64,000 nt of DNA from JBFLYZ01 sp040756415 (GTDB taxonomy: Bacteria; Bacteroidota; Bacteroidia; JADZBD01): contig JBFLYZ010000005.1 in assembly GCA_040756415.1 (NCBI GenBank), forward strand, positions 24,112 to 88,111. The letters are read 5' to 3'. The notes under the pieces were generated by a model. The model saw only the letters and a program-made list of their open reading frames with translations. It did no database searches and was not told where the DNA came from. The position numbers and the translations under genes were made by a program. Below are positions 8,533 to 17,197 of the stretch, in pieces (positions within the stretch are counted from its first letter, which is position 1; each line of letters begins with the position of its first letter).

Positions 8533-9951
8533 TTAGCCCCGTTTCCGGATCAAAAAGGCCCCGACCAGCACCGTAATGGCGGCAACAGCGATGGGATAGT
8601 ACAGTCCCGCGAAAATGTTTCCCGTCTTCAGCACCACCGATTCCGCGATCAGCGGGGTAAGCCCCCCGAATACCCCGTTGCCGATGTGGTAAGGCAGCGA
8701 CATGGACGTATAGCGGATCCTGACCGGGAACAATTCAACCAGGAAGGCCGCGATGGGACCGTAGGCCATGGTGACAAAGATCAATTGTATAAAGATCAGA
8801 AAACCCAGCGTGAACAGGTTAGAAGTACCGAGAACCACTTTAACGCTTGTTTTGCCTTTATCCACGGTTTCGGTGACAACGGTTCCGTTAGCATATGTAT
8901 AAACTGCTCCTCCTCCGGTTCCTTCTGCATTGCTTGAATCGGCTACGCTGCCGCCTTCCCATTTTGTATAATCGGCCTGGGCGGCCATGCCTTTATATAT
9001 AGGAATATAGAATACTGCTCCCAGTGCCATGCCCGAAAGCATGATCCATTTTCTGCCGATCTTATCAGACAGCCAGGCGAAAAAGATGAATAGGGGAGTG
9101 CCCAGCAATAAAACGATCATCAGCATTTTCTGCACCTGCGAGGAGTCAATGCTCAGCGTTTTGGTGCAGAAGTTCATGGCATAGAATTGCCCCGTGTACC
9201 ACACCACCCCTTGTCCGGCCGTGGCGCCAAAGAGGGCGATGAGCACCCATTTGAGGTTCTCCCATTTGGTAAAGCTTTCCTTCAGGGGATTTTTGGAGAT
9301 TCGTCCTTCCTTTTTGAGCTGAGCGAACTCGGGCGACTCCTCCATGCGCTTCCGGATGAAATACGAAATAGCGACAAGCAGAACAGAAAGCAGGAAGGGT
9401 ATGCGCCAGCCCCATTCGGCAAAAGCGGCTTCGCTCATCATGGCCTTGCAGGCCAGGATAACGCCCAGCGAAACGAACAGTCCTATGGTTGCCGTAGTTT
9501 GAATAAAGCTGGTGAACAGGCCCCTTTTCCCTTCAGGGGCATGCTCAGCTACATAGGTGGCCGCGCCTCCGTACTCTCCGCCAAGGGCAAGTCCCTGCAG
9601 GGCGCGCAGAACGAATATAATAATGGGAGCTGCCACACCTATGCTGTCGTAACCGGGAACAAGTCCTATGGCAAAGGTGCTGCCGCCCATGAGCAGGAGG
9701 GTAAGCAGGAACGTGTATTTCCTGCCCACCAGGTCGCCAAGCCGCCCGAACACGATGGCCCCGAAGGGGCGGATCACAAATCCAACACCGAAAGCGGCCA
9801 GCGTGGCCAGGAAGGCTGCGGTGGGATTATCTTTTGGAAAGAACTGCGCGGAAATGATAGCGGCCAGGCTGCCGAAGATGTAGAAATCATACCATTCGAT
9901 GACGGTACCTGCCGAGGATGCGAAAATAACGCGCCTGATGCCTTTGTTCAT
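8533..9951 (-). CDS. MFS transporter, metabolite:H+ symporter (MHS) family
   Basis: 472 residues, twelve predicted membrane helices. The N terminus ASSAGTVIEWYDFYIFGSLAA and the loop FGRLGDLVGRKYTFLLTL are signatures of the MHS branch (ProP, KgtP, ShiA, citrate carriers), which couples proton entry to uptake of carboxylates or osmolytes. An insert of roughly 50 residues rich in glycine and serine (GGSVADSSNAEGTGGG) lies in the second half and is unusual for the family. Substrate unresolved. It is followed upstream by the tRNA region. Confidence 0.9.
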   Translation of the reverse strand: MNKGIRRVIFASSAGTVIEWYDFYIFGSLAAIISAQFFPKDNPTAAFLATLAAFGVGFVIRPFGAIVFGRLGDLVGRKYTFLLTLLLMGGSTFAIGLVPGYDSIGVAAPIIIFVLRALQGLALGGEYGGAATYVAEHAPEGKRGLFTSFIQTTATIGLFVSLGVILACKAMMSEAAFAEWGWRIPFLLSVLLVAISYFIRKRMEESPEFAQLKKEGRISKNPLKESFTKWENLKWVLIALFGATAGQGVVWYTGQFYAMNFCTKTLSIDSSQVQKMLMIVLLLGTPLFIFFAWLSDKIGRKWIMLSGMALGAVFYIPIYKGMAAQADYTKWEGGSVADSSNAEGTGGGAVYTYANGTVVTETVDKGKTSVKVVLGTSNLFTLGFLIFIQLIFVTMAYGPIAAFLVELFPVRIRYTSMSLPYHIGNGVFGGLTPLIAESVVLKTGNIFAGLYYPIAVAAITVLVGAFLIRKRG

Positions 9952-10034
9952 GCAGGCATAAAATTATTCTTTTATATAAGATAGAGGAAACGTAAAGGAT
10001 TAGCTACGCTGATCCCTGTAGGCTCCCAGGTCAA

Positions 10035-10143
10035 AAAGCGCTGCGGGAAGCTTCGCTTCCCCCATTCGCGCACTTCGCAAAAAGCCCGAAAACTCGTTTT
10101 CGGGCTTTTGCTGCGTTCGCGACTGGTTCTTGCGCAGCGCTTT
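10035..10143. repeat. Inverted repeat framing two hairpins next to tRNA-Arg
   Basis: Eleven-base arms AAAGCGCTGCG (10035-10045) and CGCAGCGCTTT (10133-10143) enclose a small hairpin GGGAAGC/GCTTCCC (10045-10061) and the strong tRNA terminator at 10079-10109. The outer arm touches the tRNA 3' end (10147). It could be a folded 3' trailer of the tRNA transcript or a small non-autonomous element. Confidence 0.5.
10079..10109 (-). terminator. Intrinsic terminator of tRNA-Arg
   Basis: A 13-base perfect stem (10080-10092 with 10097-10109, loop CTCG) followed on the minus strand by a T run. It lies 38 bases downstream of the tRNA, read in the tRNA direction. Confidence 0.8.
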
Positions 10144-10146
10144 CAT

Positions 10147-10221
10147 TGGTGATCCCGGAGGGATTCGAACCCCCACCAAGAGAACCGGAATCTCTTATTC
10201 TATCCGTTAAACTACGGGACC
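10147..10221 (-). tRNA. tRNA-Arg (anticodon CCG)
   Basis: Read on the minus strand: acceptor GGTCCCG pairs with CGGGATC, a four-pair D stem (two G-T), anticodon stem AGAGA/TCTCT with loop TTCCGGT giving anticodon CCG, T arm GGGGG-TTCGAAT-CCCTC, discriminator A and an encoded CCA (10147-10149). It decodes CGG. All arms close; the variable loop is short. Confidence 0.95.
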
Positions 10222-10341
10222 GTTTGAAAAATTCCCTCAAAGATAACACAAAAGGAAATGAGGTTTTCCCACAATATTCCGCCCCTTTTGCCGTTATAGG
10301 TTTACTCATTGATTATTAGTAATATTGTAATCCTTTTGAAG

Positions 10342-12678
10342 ATGAGGAAAATCGCCCCTTTTCTGCTCTGTTTATTTGCCTCGGCCACTGCCTTTGCCCA
10401 GATCGCTATAGGCCAGTGGCGCGATCACCTTCCTTACAAGACCGGCATCGCGGTTACCGAAGGCGGGGGCTATGTTTACTGCGCTACCGACAACGCGGTG
10501 TTCACCCTCAAGAAAAGCGACAATGCCTTCGAAAAGCTATCGAAGGTGACCGGCCTTTCTGACGTAGGGGTAAGCGATGTAAAGTACAACAGCTATAATG
10601 GAGTGGTGCTGATCTCGTACCGCAACGGCAACCTCGACCTGGTGCAGGGCCTGGGCGTTTTCAATATTTCCGACATCAAACGTTCGAACATCATCGCGAA
10701 CAAAATCATTAATTCCATTTACTATTCGGGCCGCTATGCCTACCTGGCCTGCGGCTTCGGCATCGTGAAGTTCGATACCGAGCGCAGGGAGGTAAGCGAT
10801 ACCTATTACATAGGAGCAAATGGTGGTTATATCAATGTGCTGGATATTACCATGTCGGGAAATTTCATTTATGCGGCTACCGATTCGGGGATCTTCCGCG
10901 CCTCGCTGAGCGCTCCCAACCTGGCCGATTTCAATGCCTGGAGCCGCTTTACCGGATTACCGCAGGGCTCGTACAACACCATATGCGCCATGGGCAACAG
11001 GGTGTTTGCCAATTATTCCCGCTTCCTGACCTCTAACCAAACCATCGTGCAGCAGGATACGCTCCTGATGTTTGATGGCACCAGTTGGGATTACTTTACC
11101 CCGGACACCTCGGGTTTTGTGTGCCGCAGCCTCGAGCCGCATGGCAATACCATGGTGGCCACGTATAACGGATACATTGTTACCTATGATATCAACCTGG
11201 CGGTGGCGGAGATCGTTTCCAGCTTCCAGACCGGTTTCTTTATCGATCCCTCGCAATCGGTGCGCGATGCGGATAATTACCTGTGGATTGCCGACCGGGT
11301 CAACGGATTGATCCGCAACTGGGATACCTGGACCAACGAACGTTTTGCGCCCGATGGGCCCGCGACCAACAAGGTGTATAACATGGACCTGCGGCAGGGC
11401 GCGCTGTGGGTGGCGCCCGGTGAGCGGAGCGACCTGTGGATTAACCAGTATAACTGGGACGGGGCTTTCAGCTTTGTGGAAGAGGAGTGGGGCGCGCACA
11501 ACTTCAACTCCAATCCTGAGCTGTACAGCGTGCGCGATATTGTTGACGTAACGATAGATCCCAATAACACGAAGCATGTGTACATGGGCAGCCTGGGCCG
11601 CGGGCTGATCGAGTACAACAATGGCGTAATTACAGAGATCTGGAACGACTCAAATTCGACCCTCGAAGTAAGGTGCGATGCCCCCACGTCAGGATGGGTA
11701 GGGGTTTTTGGCAGCGCGTTTGACGAGGATGGCAACCTGTGGGTGACCAACAGCCTTTCCAACAACGGGCTTTCCGTGCGCAAGGCCGATGGCTCCTGGC
11801 TCTCGTTCAACCTGAGCGCTGTGCTCAATTGCCAGACCCTGGGGCAGATCATCGTTACCAAAAGCGGGCAGAAATGGATCATTCTGCCGCGCGGAGGCGG
11901 CATACTGGTGTTCGATGATAACGGCACGATAGGCAACCCGAACGATGACAACATGAAAAAACTGACCTCTGCGGCCGGACAGGGCGGGCTTCCATCCAAC
12001 GAGGTGTACAGCATTGCCGAAGACGAGGACGGTGAGATTTGGGTGGGAACCGATGCGGGGATTGCCGTGTTCTATTCGCCCGAGGATATTTTTGGAAATG
12101 ATCCCAGCGATGCGCAGCAGATCCTGATCGAGCAGGACGGCCATACCCAGATCCTGCTCGAGACCGAGGTGGTCACCGCCATCTGTATCGATGGGGCCAA
12201 CCGAAAATGGCTGGGCACCCAGAATGCGGGCGTATTCCTCATGTCGCCCGATGGCACCAAGGAGATCCATCATTTTGACGAGACCAACTCCCCGCTCTTT
12301 TCCAATAACGTTACCTCCATTGCCATTAACGGCAGCACGGGCGAGGTGTTTATCGGTACGGCCAAAGGCATACTGTCCTATAAGGGAACCGCAACCGAGG
12401 GCACGGACGAGTTTGGTGATGTATACGCTTACCCCAATCCCGTACGCCCGGGCTATGGAGGCGTGATCGCCATCAAGGGCCTGGTAAAAGATGCGGATGT
12501 GAAGATCACCGATATTACCGGCACCCTCGTTTACCAGACCAAGGCCCTGGGCGGCCAGGCCATCTGGAATGGCAATAATTTCAAGGGAGAGCGGGCCCGC
12601 AGCGGCATTTACCTCGTTTTTTGCTCCAACGATGACGGCACCAAGACCTACGTCACCAAGATCTGTATTGTTAACTGA
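10342..12678 (+). CDS. porZ: PorZ-like type IX secretion attachment-complex protein
   Basis: 778 residues from ATG 10342. The TTG at 10309 would only add a pre-extension before the clear signal peptide MRKIAPFLLCLFASATAFAQ, so I reject it. The mature start IGQWRDHLPYKTG and the following repeats (TDNAVFTLKK, WIADRVNGLI, EIWVGTDAGIAVF) are two-component-regulator-type beta-propeller blades filling most of the chain. The C-terminal ~85 residues (YPNPVRP ... SGIYLVFCS) form a sorting-domain-like sandwich. This matches PorZ, which sits on the cell surface with PorU, PorV and PorQ and helps attach T9SS cargo to A-LPS. The domain order is visible; the PorZ name is by family resemblance. Confidence 0.85.
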   Translation: MRKIAPFLLCLFASATAFAQIAIGQWRDHLPYKTGIAVTEGGGYVYCATDNAVFTLKKSDNAFEKLSKVTGLSDVGVSDVKYNSYNGVVLISYRNGNLDLVQGLGVFNISDIKRSNIIANKIINSIYYSGRYAYLACGFGIVKFDTERREVSDTYYIGANGGYINVLDITMSGNFIYAATDSGIFRASLSAPNLADFNAWSRFTGLPQGSYNTICAMGNRVFANYSRFLTSNQTIVQQDTLLMFDGTSWDYFTPDTSGFVCRSLEPHGNTMVATYNGYIVTYDINLAVAEIVSSFQTGFFIDPSQSVRDADNYLWIADRVNGLIRNWDTWTNERFAPDGPATNKVYNMDLRQGALWVAPGERSDLWINQYNWDGAFSFVEEEWGAHNFNSNPELYSVRDIVDVTIDPNNTKHVYMGSLGRGLIEYNNGVITEIWNDSNSTLEVRCDAPTSGWVGVFGSAFDEDGNLWVTNSLSNNGLSVRKADGSWLSFNLSAVLNCQTLGQIIVTKSGQKWIILPRGGGILVFDDNGTIGNPNDDNMKKLTSAAGQGGLPSNEVYSIAEDEDGEIWVGTDAGIAVFYSPEDIFGNDPSDAQQILIEQDGHTQILLETEVVTAICIDGANRKWLGTQNAGVFLMSPDGTKEIHHFDETNSPLFSNNVTSIAINGSTGEVFIGTAKGILSYKGTATEGTDEFGDVYAYPNPVRPGYGGVIAIKGLVKDADVKITDITGTLVYQTKALGGQAIWNGNNFKGERARSGIYLVFCSNDDGTKTYVTKICIVN

Positions 12679-12728
12679 GGCTGTTGATTAATTTCCGCAC
12701 TGCGCGTTCAGCCTCGCGCCAGGCTTCG

Positions 12729-12736
12729 TATTTTTG
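12729..12736 (+). promoter_or_regulatory. -7 box (TATTTTTG) for recO
   Basis: Exact TAnnTTTG match ending five bases before the recO ATG (12742). At the usual distance the transcript would begin at or beside the start codon, implying a leaderless or nearly leaderless mRNA. Confidence 0.45.
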
Positions 12737-12741
12737 TGCCC

Positions 12742-13464
12742 ATGCTGCAGCGTACAAGGGGTATCGTTTTCAATACCTTTAAATATTCTGATTCGGGCGT
12801 TATCGCCAAAGTGTATACCGAGCAGTTCGGCCTGCAGTCGTACCTGATCAATTCCGTCCACGGCAAAAAAGCAGCGACCAGGGCCGCGGTGCTACAGCCG
12901 CTTACCCTGGCCGAATGCGTGGTGTACCATAAGGAAAGGAGGCAGCTCAACCGGGTGAGGGAGATCAAATGCGAGCACCCGTACTTGACCATCCCTCACG
13001 ATATCTTCAAGAGCTCCATCCTGCTTTTCCTCAACGAGATACTTTACAAGTCCATACGCGAGGAGGAAAAGAACCCCGGGCTGTTCGAGTTCATTTACAC
13101 CTCGCTCCGGCTGCTCGACCTGAAAACGGATAACTGCAGCAATTTCCATCTCTTTTTCATGACCCAGCTCACGCGCTACCTGGGATTTTTCCCCGATGGC
13201 CGCTATTCTGCCGAAACGCCCTACTTCGACCTGCAGGCCGGAAGCTTTAAAATGAGGGAGCCGGCCCATCCCCTTTACCTGGATAAAGACCTGTCAGAGA
13301 AATTCAGCGAGCTGACCGCCCTTTCGCATGCCGGGCTCGAGCGCTTCCGCCTCAGCAACCAGCAGCGCAAGGCATTGCTGGGCAAGCTGATCACGTACTA
13401 CGAGTTGCACCTGGCATCCATCCAGGATATACGTTCGCATAAGGTGCTGGAGGATATCTTTTAA
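12742..13464 (+). CDS. recO: DNA repair protein RecO
   Basis: 240 residues. I choose ATG 12742 over the GTG at 12736 because homologues begin M-x-x-x-TRGIV and because 12736 is part of the -7 box. The N-terminal OB fold (LQRTRGIVFNTFKYSDSGVI, SYLINSVHGKK) and the helical C-terminal part (FFMTQLTRYLGFFP) fit RecO. It anneals complementary strands and loads RecA on SSB-covered gaps with RecR in the RecFOR pathway. The zinc-finger cysteines of some RecO proteins are not seen, as is usual in Bacteroidota. It lies 63 bases after porZ. Confidence 0.92.
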   Translation: MLQRTRGIVFNTFKYSDSGVIAKVYTEQFGLQSYLINSVHGKKAATRAAVLQPLTLAECVVYHKERRQLNRVREIKCEHPYLTIPHDIFKSSILLFLNEILYKSIREEEKNPGLFEFIYTSLRLLDLKTDNCSNFHLFFMTQLTRYLGFFPDGRYSAETPYFDLQAGSFKMREPAHPLYLDKDLSEKFSELTALSHAGLERFRLSNQQRKALLGKLITYYELHLASIQDIRSHKVLEDIF

Positions 13465-13476
13465 GGTCCTTTTCTG

Positions 13477-14079
13477 TTATTCGACCGGTGTGCCGTTCAT
13501 GCTCACCGCGCTCCATTTTCTTCCCCGCTGGTACACGGAGAACATCAGCCGGTATTGGCATACGCACTCGTCTTCCTGCATGGCGAGACGCGAATAGTAG
13601 AGCTTCAGCGTATCGTTCTCTATCTTGATATCGCCTACGAATTGCTGATAACAGGATTCGATAATGTTAAAACCGATATAAAGCGAATCAAAGCCCTCGT
13701 CCCGGAAAACACGGAAGGGTTTTTTCTTTTTGCCCGTCTTGTTCTTGCGGCCATACTCGTCATACCCCCCGTATTGCTGATCGTAGCAGTCCTCGAGGCA
13801 ATAGAAGGCAAAGCCCTTTTCGCGCTTCAACTGCGCGAAAGCATCCATCACCTTTTGCCGGTTCTCTTCCTGCTGCGCGTTTGCCTTTTCCATGGCAGCC
13901 TGCTCTTCCATCATTGCCTGCACCAGCGAATCCTGCAGCAGCCGCATCTCTTCCTGCCGGTCGCGCGCTGACTTGCAGCCTGCGAACAAGAGCAGGGCGA
14001 ACAGCAGAGCCGCGCTGACGGCCGGTATCGGTCCTTTTCTTTTAACGGTATAGTTCCCTATGACACGCAGCGATGGCAT
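13477..14079 (-). CDS. Hypothetical lipoprotein with coiled-coil segment
   Basis: 200 residues. A long basic n-region precedes a hydrophobic run ending LLFAGC, a good lipobox at about C35. Residues ~40-80 (RQEEMRLLQDSLVQAMMEEQAAMEKANAQ, in part) form a charged coiled coil, and the C-terminal half is mixed alpha/beta with several cysteines (CQYRLMFSVYQRG). No family recognised. No downstream in-frame ATG offers a shorter signal peptide, so the first ATG is kept. It is convergent with recO. Confidence 0.65.
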   Translation of the reverse strand: MPSLRVIGNYTVKRKGPIPAVSAALLFALLLFAGCKSARDRQEEMRLLQDSLVQAMMEEQAAMEKANAQQEENRQKVMDAFAQLKREKGFAFYCLEDCYDQQYGGYDEYGRKNKTGKKKKPFRVFRDEGFDSLYIGFNIIESCYQQFVGDIKIENDTLKLYYSRLAMQEDECVCQYRLMFSVYQRGRKWSAVSMNGTPVE

Positions 14080-14155
14080 ACAATAAAAATAGCAAAATAC
14101 CGCTTCGGCAAAAAAAAGAAGACTATAGGTATTTTTTTGGCCAACATTTTTATTG

Positions 14156-14258
14156 TTTAGGCCATTTAATACCCCCTTATGCCTAAAACCGCTTTAGGTC
14201 TATATACTTTTTGACGATCTTTGAGGCGGCAACCAATATCAGTTTCAAAATGCCTAAA
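14156..14258. promoter_or_regulatory. Repeated TTTAGGC half-sites, putative operator of the XRE gene
   Basis: TTTAGGC at 14156-14162, a dyad CCTAAA (14182-14187) / TTTAGG (14193-14198), and GCCTAAA at 14252-14258 over the start codon. Four copies of one heptad within 103 bases around the promoter of a small HTH regulator suggest an autoregulatory operator; inferred, not shown. Confidence 0.45.
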
Positions 14259-14537
14259 CTAAAAAAGAACAAGGACTTGAAGGAGCACCAGAAGTGGAAC
14301 AGCCACTATAAAAAGAGCAATAACGGGGATAAGCTGAAGGCGCTCCTGGGTGACCGCATGCGTACGATACGCAAGCAAAGGGGCTACACGCAGGAGGAGC
14401 TGTCTTTTCGCTGCGACCTCGACAAGACCTATGTAGCTTCCATAGAGCAGGGAAGAAGGAACGTTTCATTCATCAACCTGCACAAGATCGCCAATGCCCT
14501 GGGCATGACCCTTACCGAATTCTTCAAGGGGCTTTGA
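14250..14537 (+). CDS. Small XRE-family helix-turn-helix regulator
   Basis: 95 residues from ATG 14250; the TTG at 14211 only adds a weak extension. A lysine-rich N-terminal arm (1-30) precedes an HTH_3 domain: RMRTIRKQRGYTQEELSFRC, then DKTYVASIEQGRRNVSFINL (recognition helix about 58-68) and the typical ending ALGMTLTEFF. It most resembles short single-domain repressors such as restriction controller (C) proteins, but no restriction or methylase gene is nearby. The DNA upstream is AT-rich and carries TTTAGGC palindromes, so autoregulation is likely. Stand-alone gene. Confidence 0.85.
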   Translation: MPKLKKNKDLKEHQKWNSHYKKSNNGDKLKALLGDRMRTIRKQRGYTQEELSFRCDLDKTYVASIEQGRRNVSFINLHKIANALGMTLTEFFKGL

Positions 14538-14619
14538 GCTCTTCCCCCCTCAGATACCGCACGGCACCGTGCCACGTTAACATACCCTTTTAGCTGTACT
14601 TTACGTCTACTTTAACGAG

Positions 14620-15522
14620 CTAGCTGCCGGTGTAGTTAAAACGCAGCAAGGTGGGCTTTTTGTTTTGCGCCTCGTTCGTGATCAGCGCGTCTCCATTTGA
14701 AAAAAAAGTGATCCCTTCCGATTTGTTGAAGATGCCTGGATCGAGGAGCTCGATATGCTCCGGAAGGCCGCCCGGGCCGAAGATGAACAGGGCGTGATCC
14801 GCGGCAGAAAGCAAATAGAGCCTTTTGGTGAGCGGGTGTATGCAAATGGCCGATGTCCTGAACTTGATCACAACATCGGAGCTGCCATCCTTTTTTTTTA
14901 CGCGCTGCGGAAACTCCACCTTGTGCTGAGCCGCGAAGTTTTTGATTTCCTGCAGTTCGAAATCGAAAACGGGCTCCTGGCTGAGCGTTTTCTTGGCCAG
15001 GTCGAAGGCGTAGATAGCCCGCCTGTCCTTGTGCTCCGGCCCCTTGCCGGCCTTGCCTTTGCAGGCGATAAGCAGGCGGTTATTGTCGGGGTCGTAACAG
15101 AGCCCCTCGTTATTAGCGGAAGGTATGCCGGTGGCGTATTTATTCACGGCCGAAAGGGTGTCTTCGTAATTCACGATCTCGAAAAGCACGCCATCGCTTC
15201 GCAGTACGTAGATGGTTTTGCCGATGCGGGTTATGCCTTCGTAATCCCCGTCAATAGTGAAACGGTGCTGGCGGACGATCTGGTTGCTGACTATGTTATA
15301 CAGGAATAGTATGCCGTTCTCGTCCTGTACGCAGGCCACCGTTGAGCTATCGATCACCGTGAGCCCGGAAATCTCGCGAAGCGTATCGGGAAGGATGAGC
15401 GAAGCGTCAGGCTGTAGGAAATTATAGCCGGTGATCTTTTCGCTGCTCGCCCCGGGTCTGCCCGCGCAGAAGCACAGCAACAGGCAGAAAACAGACAAGA
15501 AGAGGGTTAAAAAATGTTTCAC
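14620..15522 (-). CDS. SdiA-regulated-like beta-propeller protein
   Basis: 300 residues with an export signal (MKHFLTLFLSVFCLLLCFCAG; the end may be a lipobox). The mature chain shows YjiK/SdiA-regulated motifs: LREISGLTVIDSSTVACVQD, GDYEGITRIGKTIYVLRSDG, NNEGLCYDPDNNRLLIACKG and KSEGITFFSNGDALITNEAQ, repeated strands of a beta propeller with NEG/EGI calcium-type turns. Function in the family is unclear. A TAATTTTG box (15527-15534) lies four bases before the ATG. Divergent from the peptidase gene at 15606. Confidence 0.8.
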   Translation of the reverse strand: MKHFLTLFLSVFCLLLCFCAGRPGASSEKITGYNFLQPDASLILPDTLREISGLTVIDSSTVACVQDENGILFLYNIVSNQIVRQHRFTIDGDYEGITRIGKTIYVLRSDGVLFEIVNYEDTLSAVNKYATGIPSANNEGLCYDPDNNRLLIACKGKAGKGPEHKDRRAIYAFDLAKKTLSQEPVFDFELQEIKNFAAQHKVEFPQRVKKKDGSSDVVIKFRTSAICIHPLTKRLYLLSAADHALFIFGPGGLPEHIELLDPGIFNKSEGITFFSNGDALITNEAQNKKPTLLRFNYTGS

Positions 15523-15526
15523 AGTT

Positions 15527-15534
15527 CAAAATTA
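15527..15534 (-). promoter_or_regulatory. -7 box (TAATTTTG) for the SdiA-regulated-like gene
   Basis: Exact TAnnTTTG on the minus strand, four bases before the ATG (15522). Another short-leader arrangement. A TTTG at 15547-15550 is too close (12 bases) for a normal -33. Confidence 0.4.
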
Positions 15535-15605
15535 CAGAAGAAACCGCAAACGAATACCGGCAGCCGAATGCGCGGCTTTTTTATCTTTACGGAAATAAAA
15601 AAACG

Positions 15606-16607
15606 ATGAGCGATTATACCGCACTGCGCGAGCTGGTAGAGATCGATTCTCCCACCGGATATACGGAGAACGCCTGCCGGTACATTTTCAACCTGCTTGG
15701 CTCCTATGGCCATAAACCGGAATACACCAATAAAGGAGCTGTCCGCTGCCGGCTGGGAAAAGAGCCGGTGCTGGCCATAGCCGCCCATGTCGATACGCTG
15801 GGCGCCATCGTATCAGGGGTCAAAAAGGACGGGACACTGGCCTTTTCATCGCTGGGAGGACTGGCGCTTACCAGCGCGGAAGGCGAGTACGTCAAGATCA
15901 TCACGGCATCGGGAAAGGAGTTCGGGGGGACCCTGCTGCTCAACAATCCGTCTGCCCACGCGAACAATACCCGCGAAATGGAAAAAAGGAGCTACGATAC
16001 CATGCACATCCGCATCGATGAGGAGGTGTACGACAAAAAAGATGTGCAGCGCCTGGGCATCGCTACCGGGGATTTCATCTGTTTCGAGCCGCGGTACCGC
16101 GAATACAAGAGCGGGTTCATCAAGTCGCGCTTTATGGATAACAAGGCCGGCTGCTATGTGCTTTTCGAGCTGGCGCGCAGGCTCAGGAAAAAGAGCGTTC
16201 CGGTGGAGCTCTTCTTCAGCAATTACGAAGAGGTGGGCCATGGCGGCACGGTAGGGTACAGCGATTCGGTCAGGGAGCTGCTGGTGATCGATATGGGCGT
16301 GCTGGGCGAGGCCTGCGAGGGCAACGAGGTAAGCTGCTCCATCTGCGTTAAGGATTCCAGCGGCCCTTATGATTTTAATTTCAGAAAAACGCTCACCGGC
16401 CTGGCTGCCCGGAAAAAGATACCCTTCAAGCTGGATGTTTACCCGTATTATGGCAGCGATGGCAGCGCGGCATTGCGTGCCGGCAAAGATTTCAGGGTGG
16501 CCCTTATCGGCCCGGGTGTAGCGGCATCGCATGGGGTGGAGCGCACGCATAAAAAGGGAATAGAAGCCACCATAGACCTGTGCCTGGCCTACATAGCCAG
16601 CCTGTAA
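15606..16607 (+). CDS. M42-family metallo-aminopeptidase
   Basis: 333 residues, close to the usual M42 length. The dinuclear metal ligands are all in place: H61 and D63 (AAHVDTLG), bridging D178 (FMDNKAG), catalytic E208 and E209 (NYEEVGHGG), D229 (VIDMG) and H309 (ASHGVERTH). The family cleaves N-terminal residues from peptides as large cytosolic tetrahedral complexes. No signal peptide, consistent with cytosolic peptide recycling. The next gene starts one base after the stop, indicating one transcript. Confidence 0.93.
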   Translation: MSDYTALRELVEIDSPTGYTENACRYIFNLLGSYGHKPEYTNKGAVRCRLGKEPVLAIAAHVDTLGAIVSGVKKDGTLAFSSLGGLALTSAEGEYVKIITASGKEFGGTLLLNNPSAHANNTREMEKRSYDTMHIRIDEEVYDKKDVQRLGIATGDFICFEPRYREYKSGFIKSRFMDNKAGCYVLFELARRLRKKSVPVELFFSNYEEVGHGGTVGYSDSVRELLVIDMGVLGEACEGNEVSCSICVKDSSGPYDFNFRKTLTGLAARKKIPFKLDVYPYYGSDGSAALRAGKDFRVALIGPGVAASHGVERTHKKGIEATIDLCLAYIASL

Positions 16608-16608
16608 C

Positions 16609-17196
16609 ATGCGCATGACCGAAAAAGTGATCGTTGTACTTGCGGCCCTGTCGCTGGGGGCTAAGTTCCTGCTCTTGCCCGAGGGCGACCTGCTCTTTCT
16701 CTATGCCATGTGCGCGTTAATGCTGCTGTATTTCCCTTTCGGCATATTTCTTTTTCAGCCCCGGCCGGGCCTGGGTTTTCGCTTGCTGATCTCCGTTTTC
16801 GGGGGCATGCTCTTTGCCGCTTCACTCCTGGGGATCCTGCTCAAGCTCCTGCTGGCTGGCGATCCGCAGTTGCCCTTACAGGTCTCCATCATGATGCTCC
16901 TGGCCTTCCTGGGCTTCCTGTTGTGGAGGCGATCGAAGCGCGGTGACGAGGTGGCCGACCGTTATTACAGGAACTTTATACAACGCAACATCGTCATCCT
17001 GTCGGTAGCGGGGGTGGCCTACCTGGTTCCCGTCAACGGCCTGATCCGTTTTCAGTTCAGGAACGACAGCTCGCTGGCCGAAATGATCATACAGTGCAGG
17101 GATAAAAACGGGCAGGATTCTTGCTGGCAGCGCATTCAAACCTATCGCGAGAACAAGATACTTCAACAGCTTGATGTCACACCCAAAACCCCCTGA
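16609..17196 (+). CDS. Hypothetical inner-membrane protein
   Basis: 195 residues. Four hydrophobic segments (about 6-22, 28-48, 56-82 and 90-106) and a fifth around 125-145 precede a polar tail with two cysteines (CRDKNGQDSCW). Start at 16609 lies one base after the M42 stop; ATG 16615 is an alternative. It is followed one base later by the TonB-like gene, so the three genes form a tight operon. No family recognised; the context hints at envelope or peptide handling but does not prove it. Confidence 0.7.
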   Translation: MRMTEKVIVVLAALSLGAKFLLLPEGDLLFLYAMCALMLLYFPFGIFLFQPRPGLGFRLLISVFGGMLFAASLLGILLKLLLAGDPQLPLQVSIMMLLAFLGFLLWRRSKRGDEVADRYYRNFIQRNIVILSVAGVAYLVPVNGLIRFQFRNDSSLAEMIIQCRDKNGQDSCWQRIQTYRENKILQQLDVTPKTP

Positions 17197-17197
17197 T

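Noticed and set aside
10031..10309. 92-codon open frame over the tRNA region
   Set aside because: It reads through tRNA-Arg and its terminator; structure of the RNA is unambiguous.
14250..14537. Restriction-modification controller with adjacent R-M system
   Set aside because: No methylase or endonuclease motif is found within the neighbouring genes; only the regulator is present.
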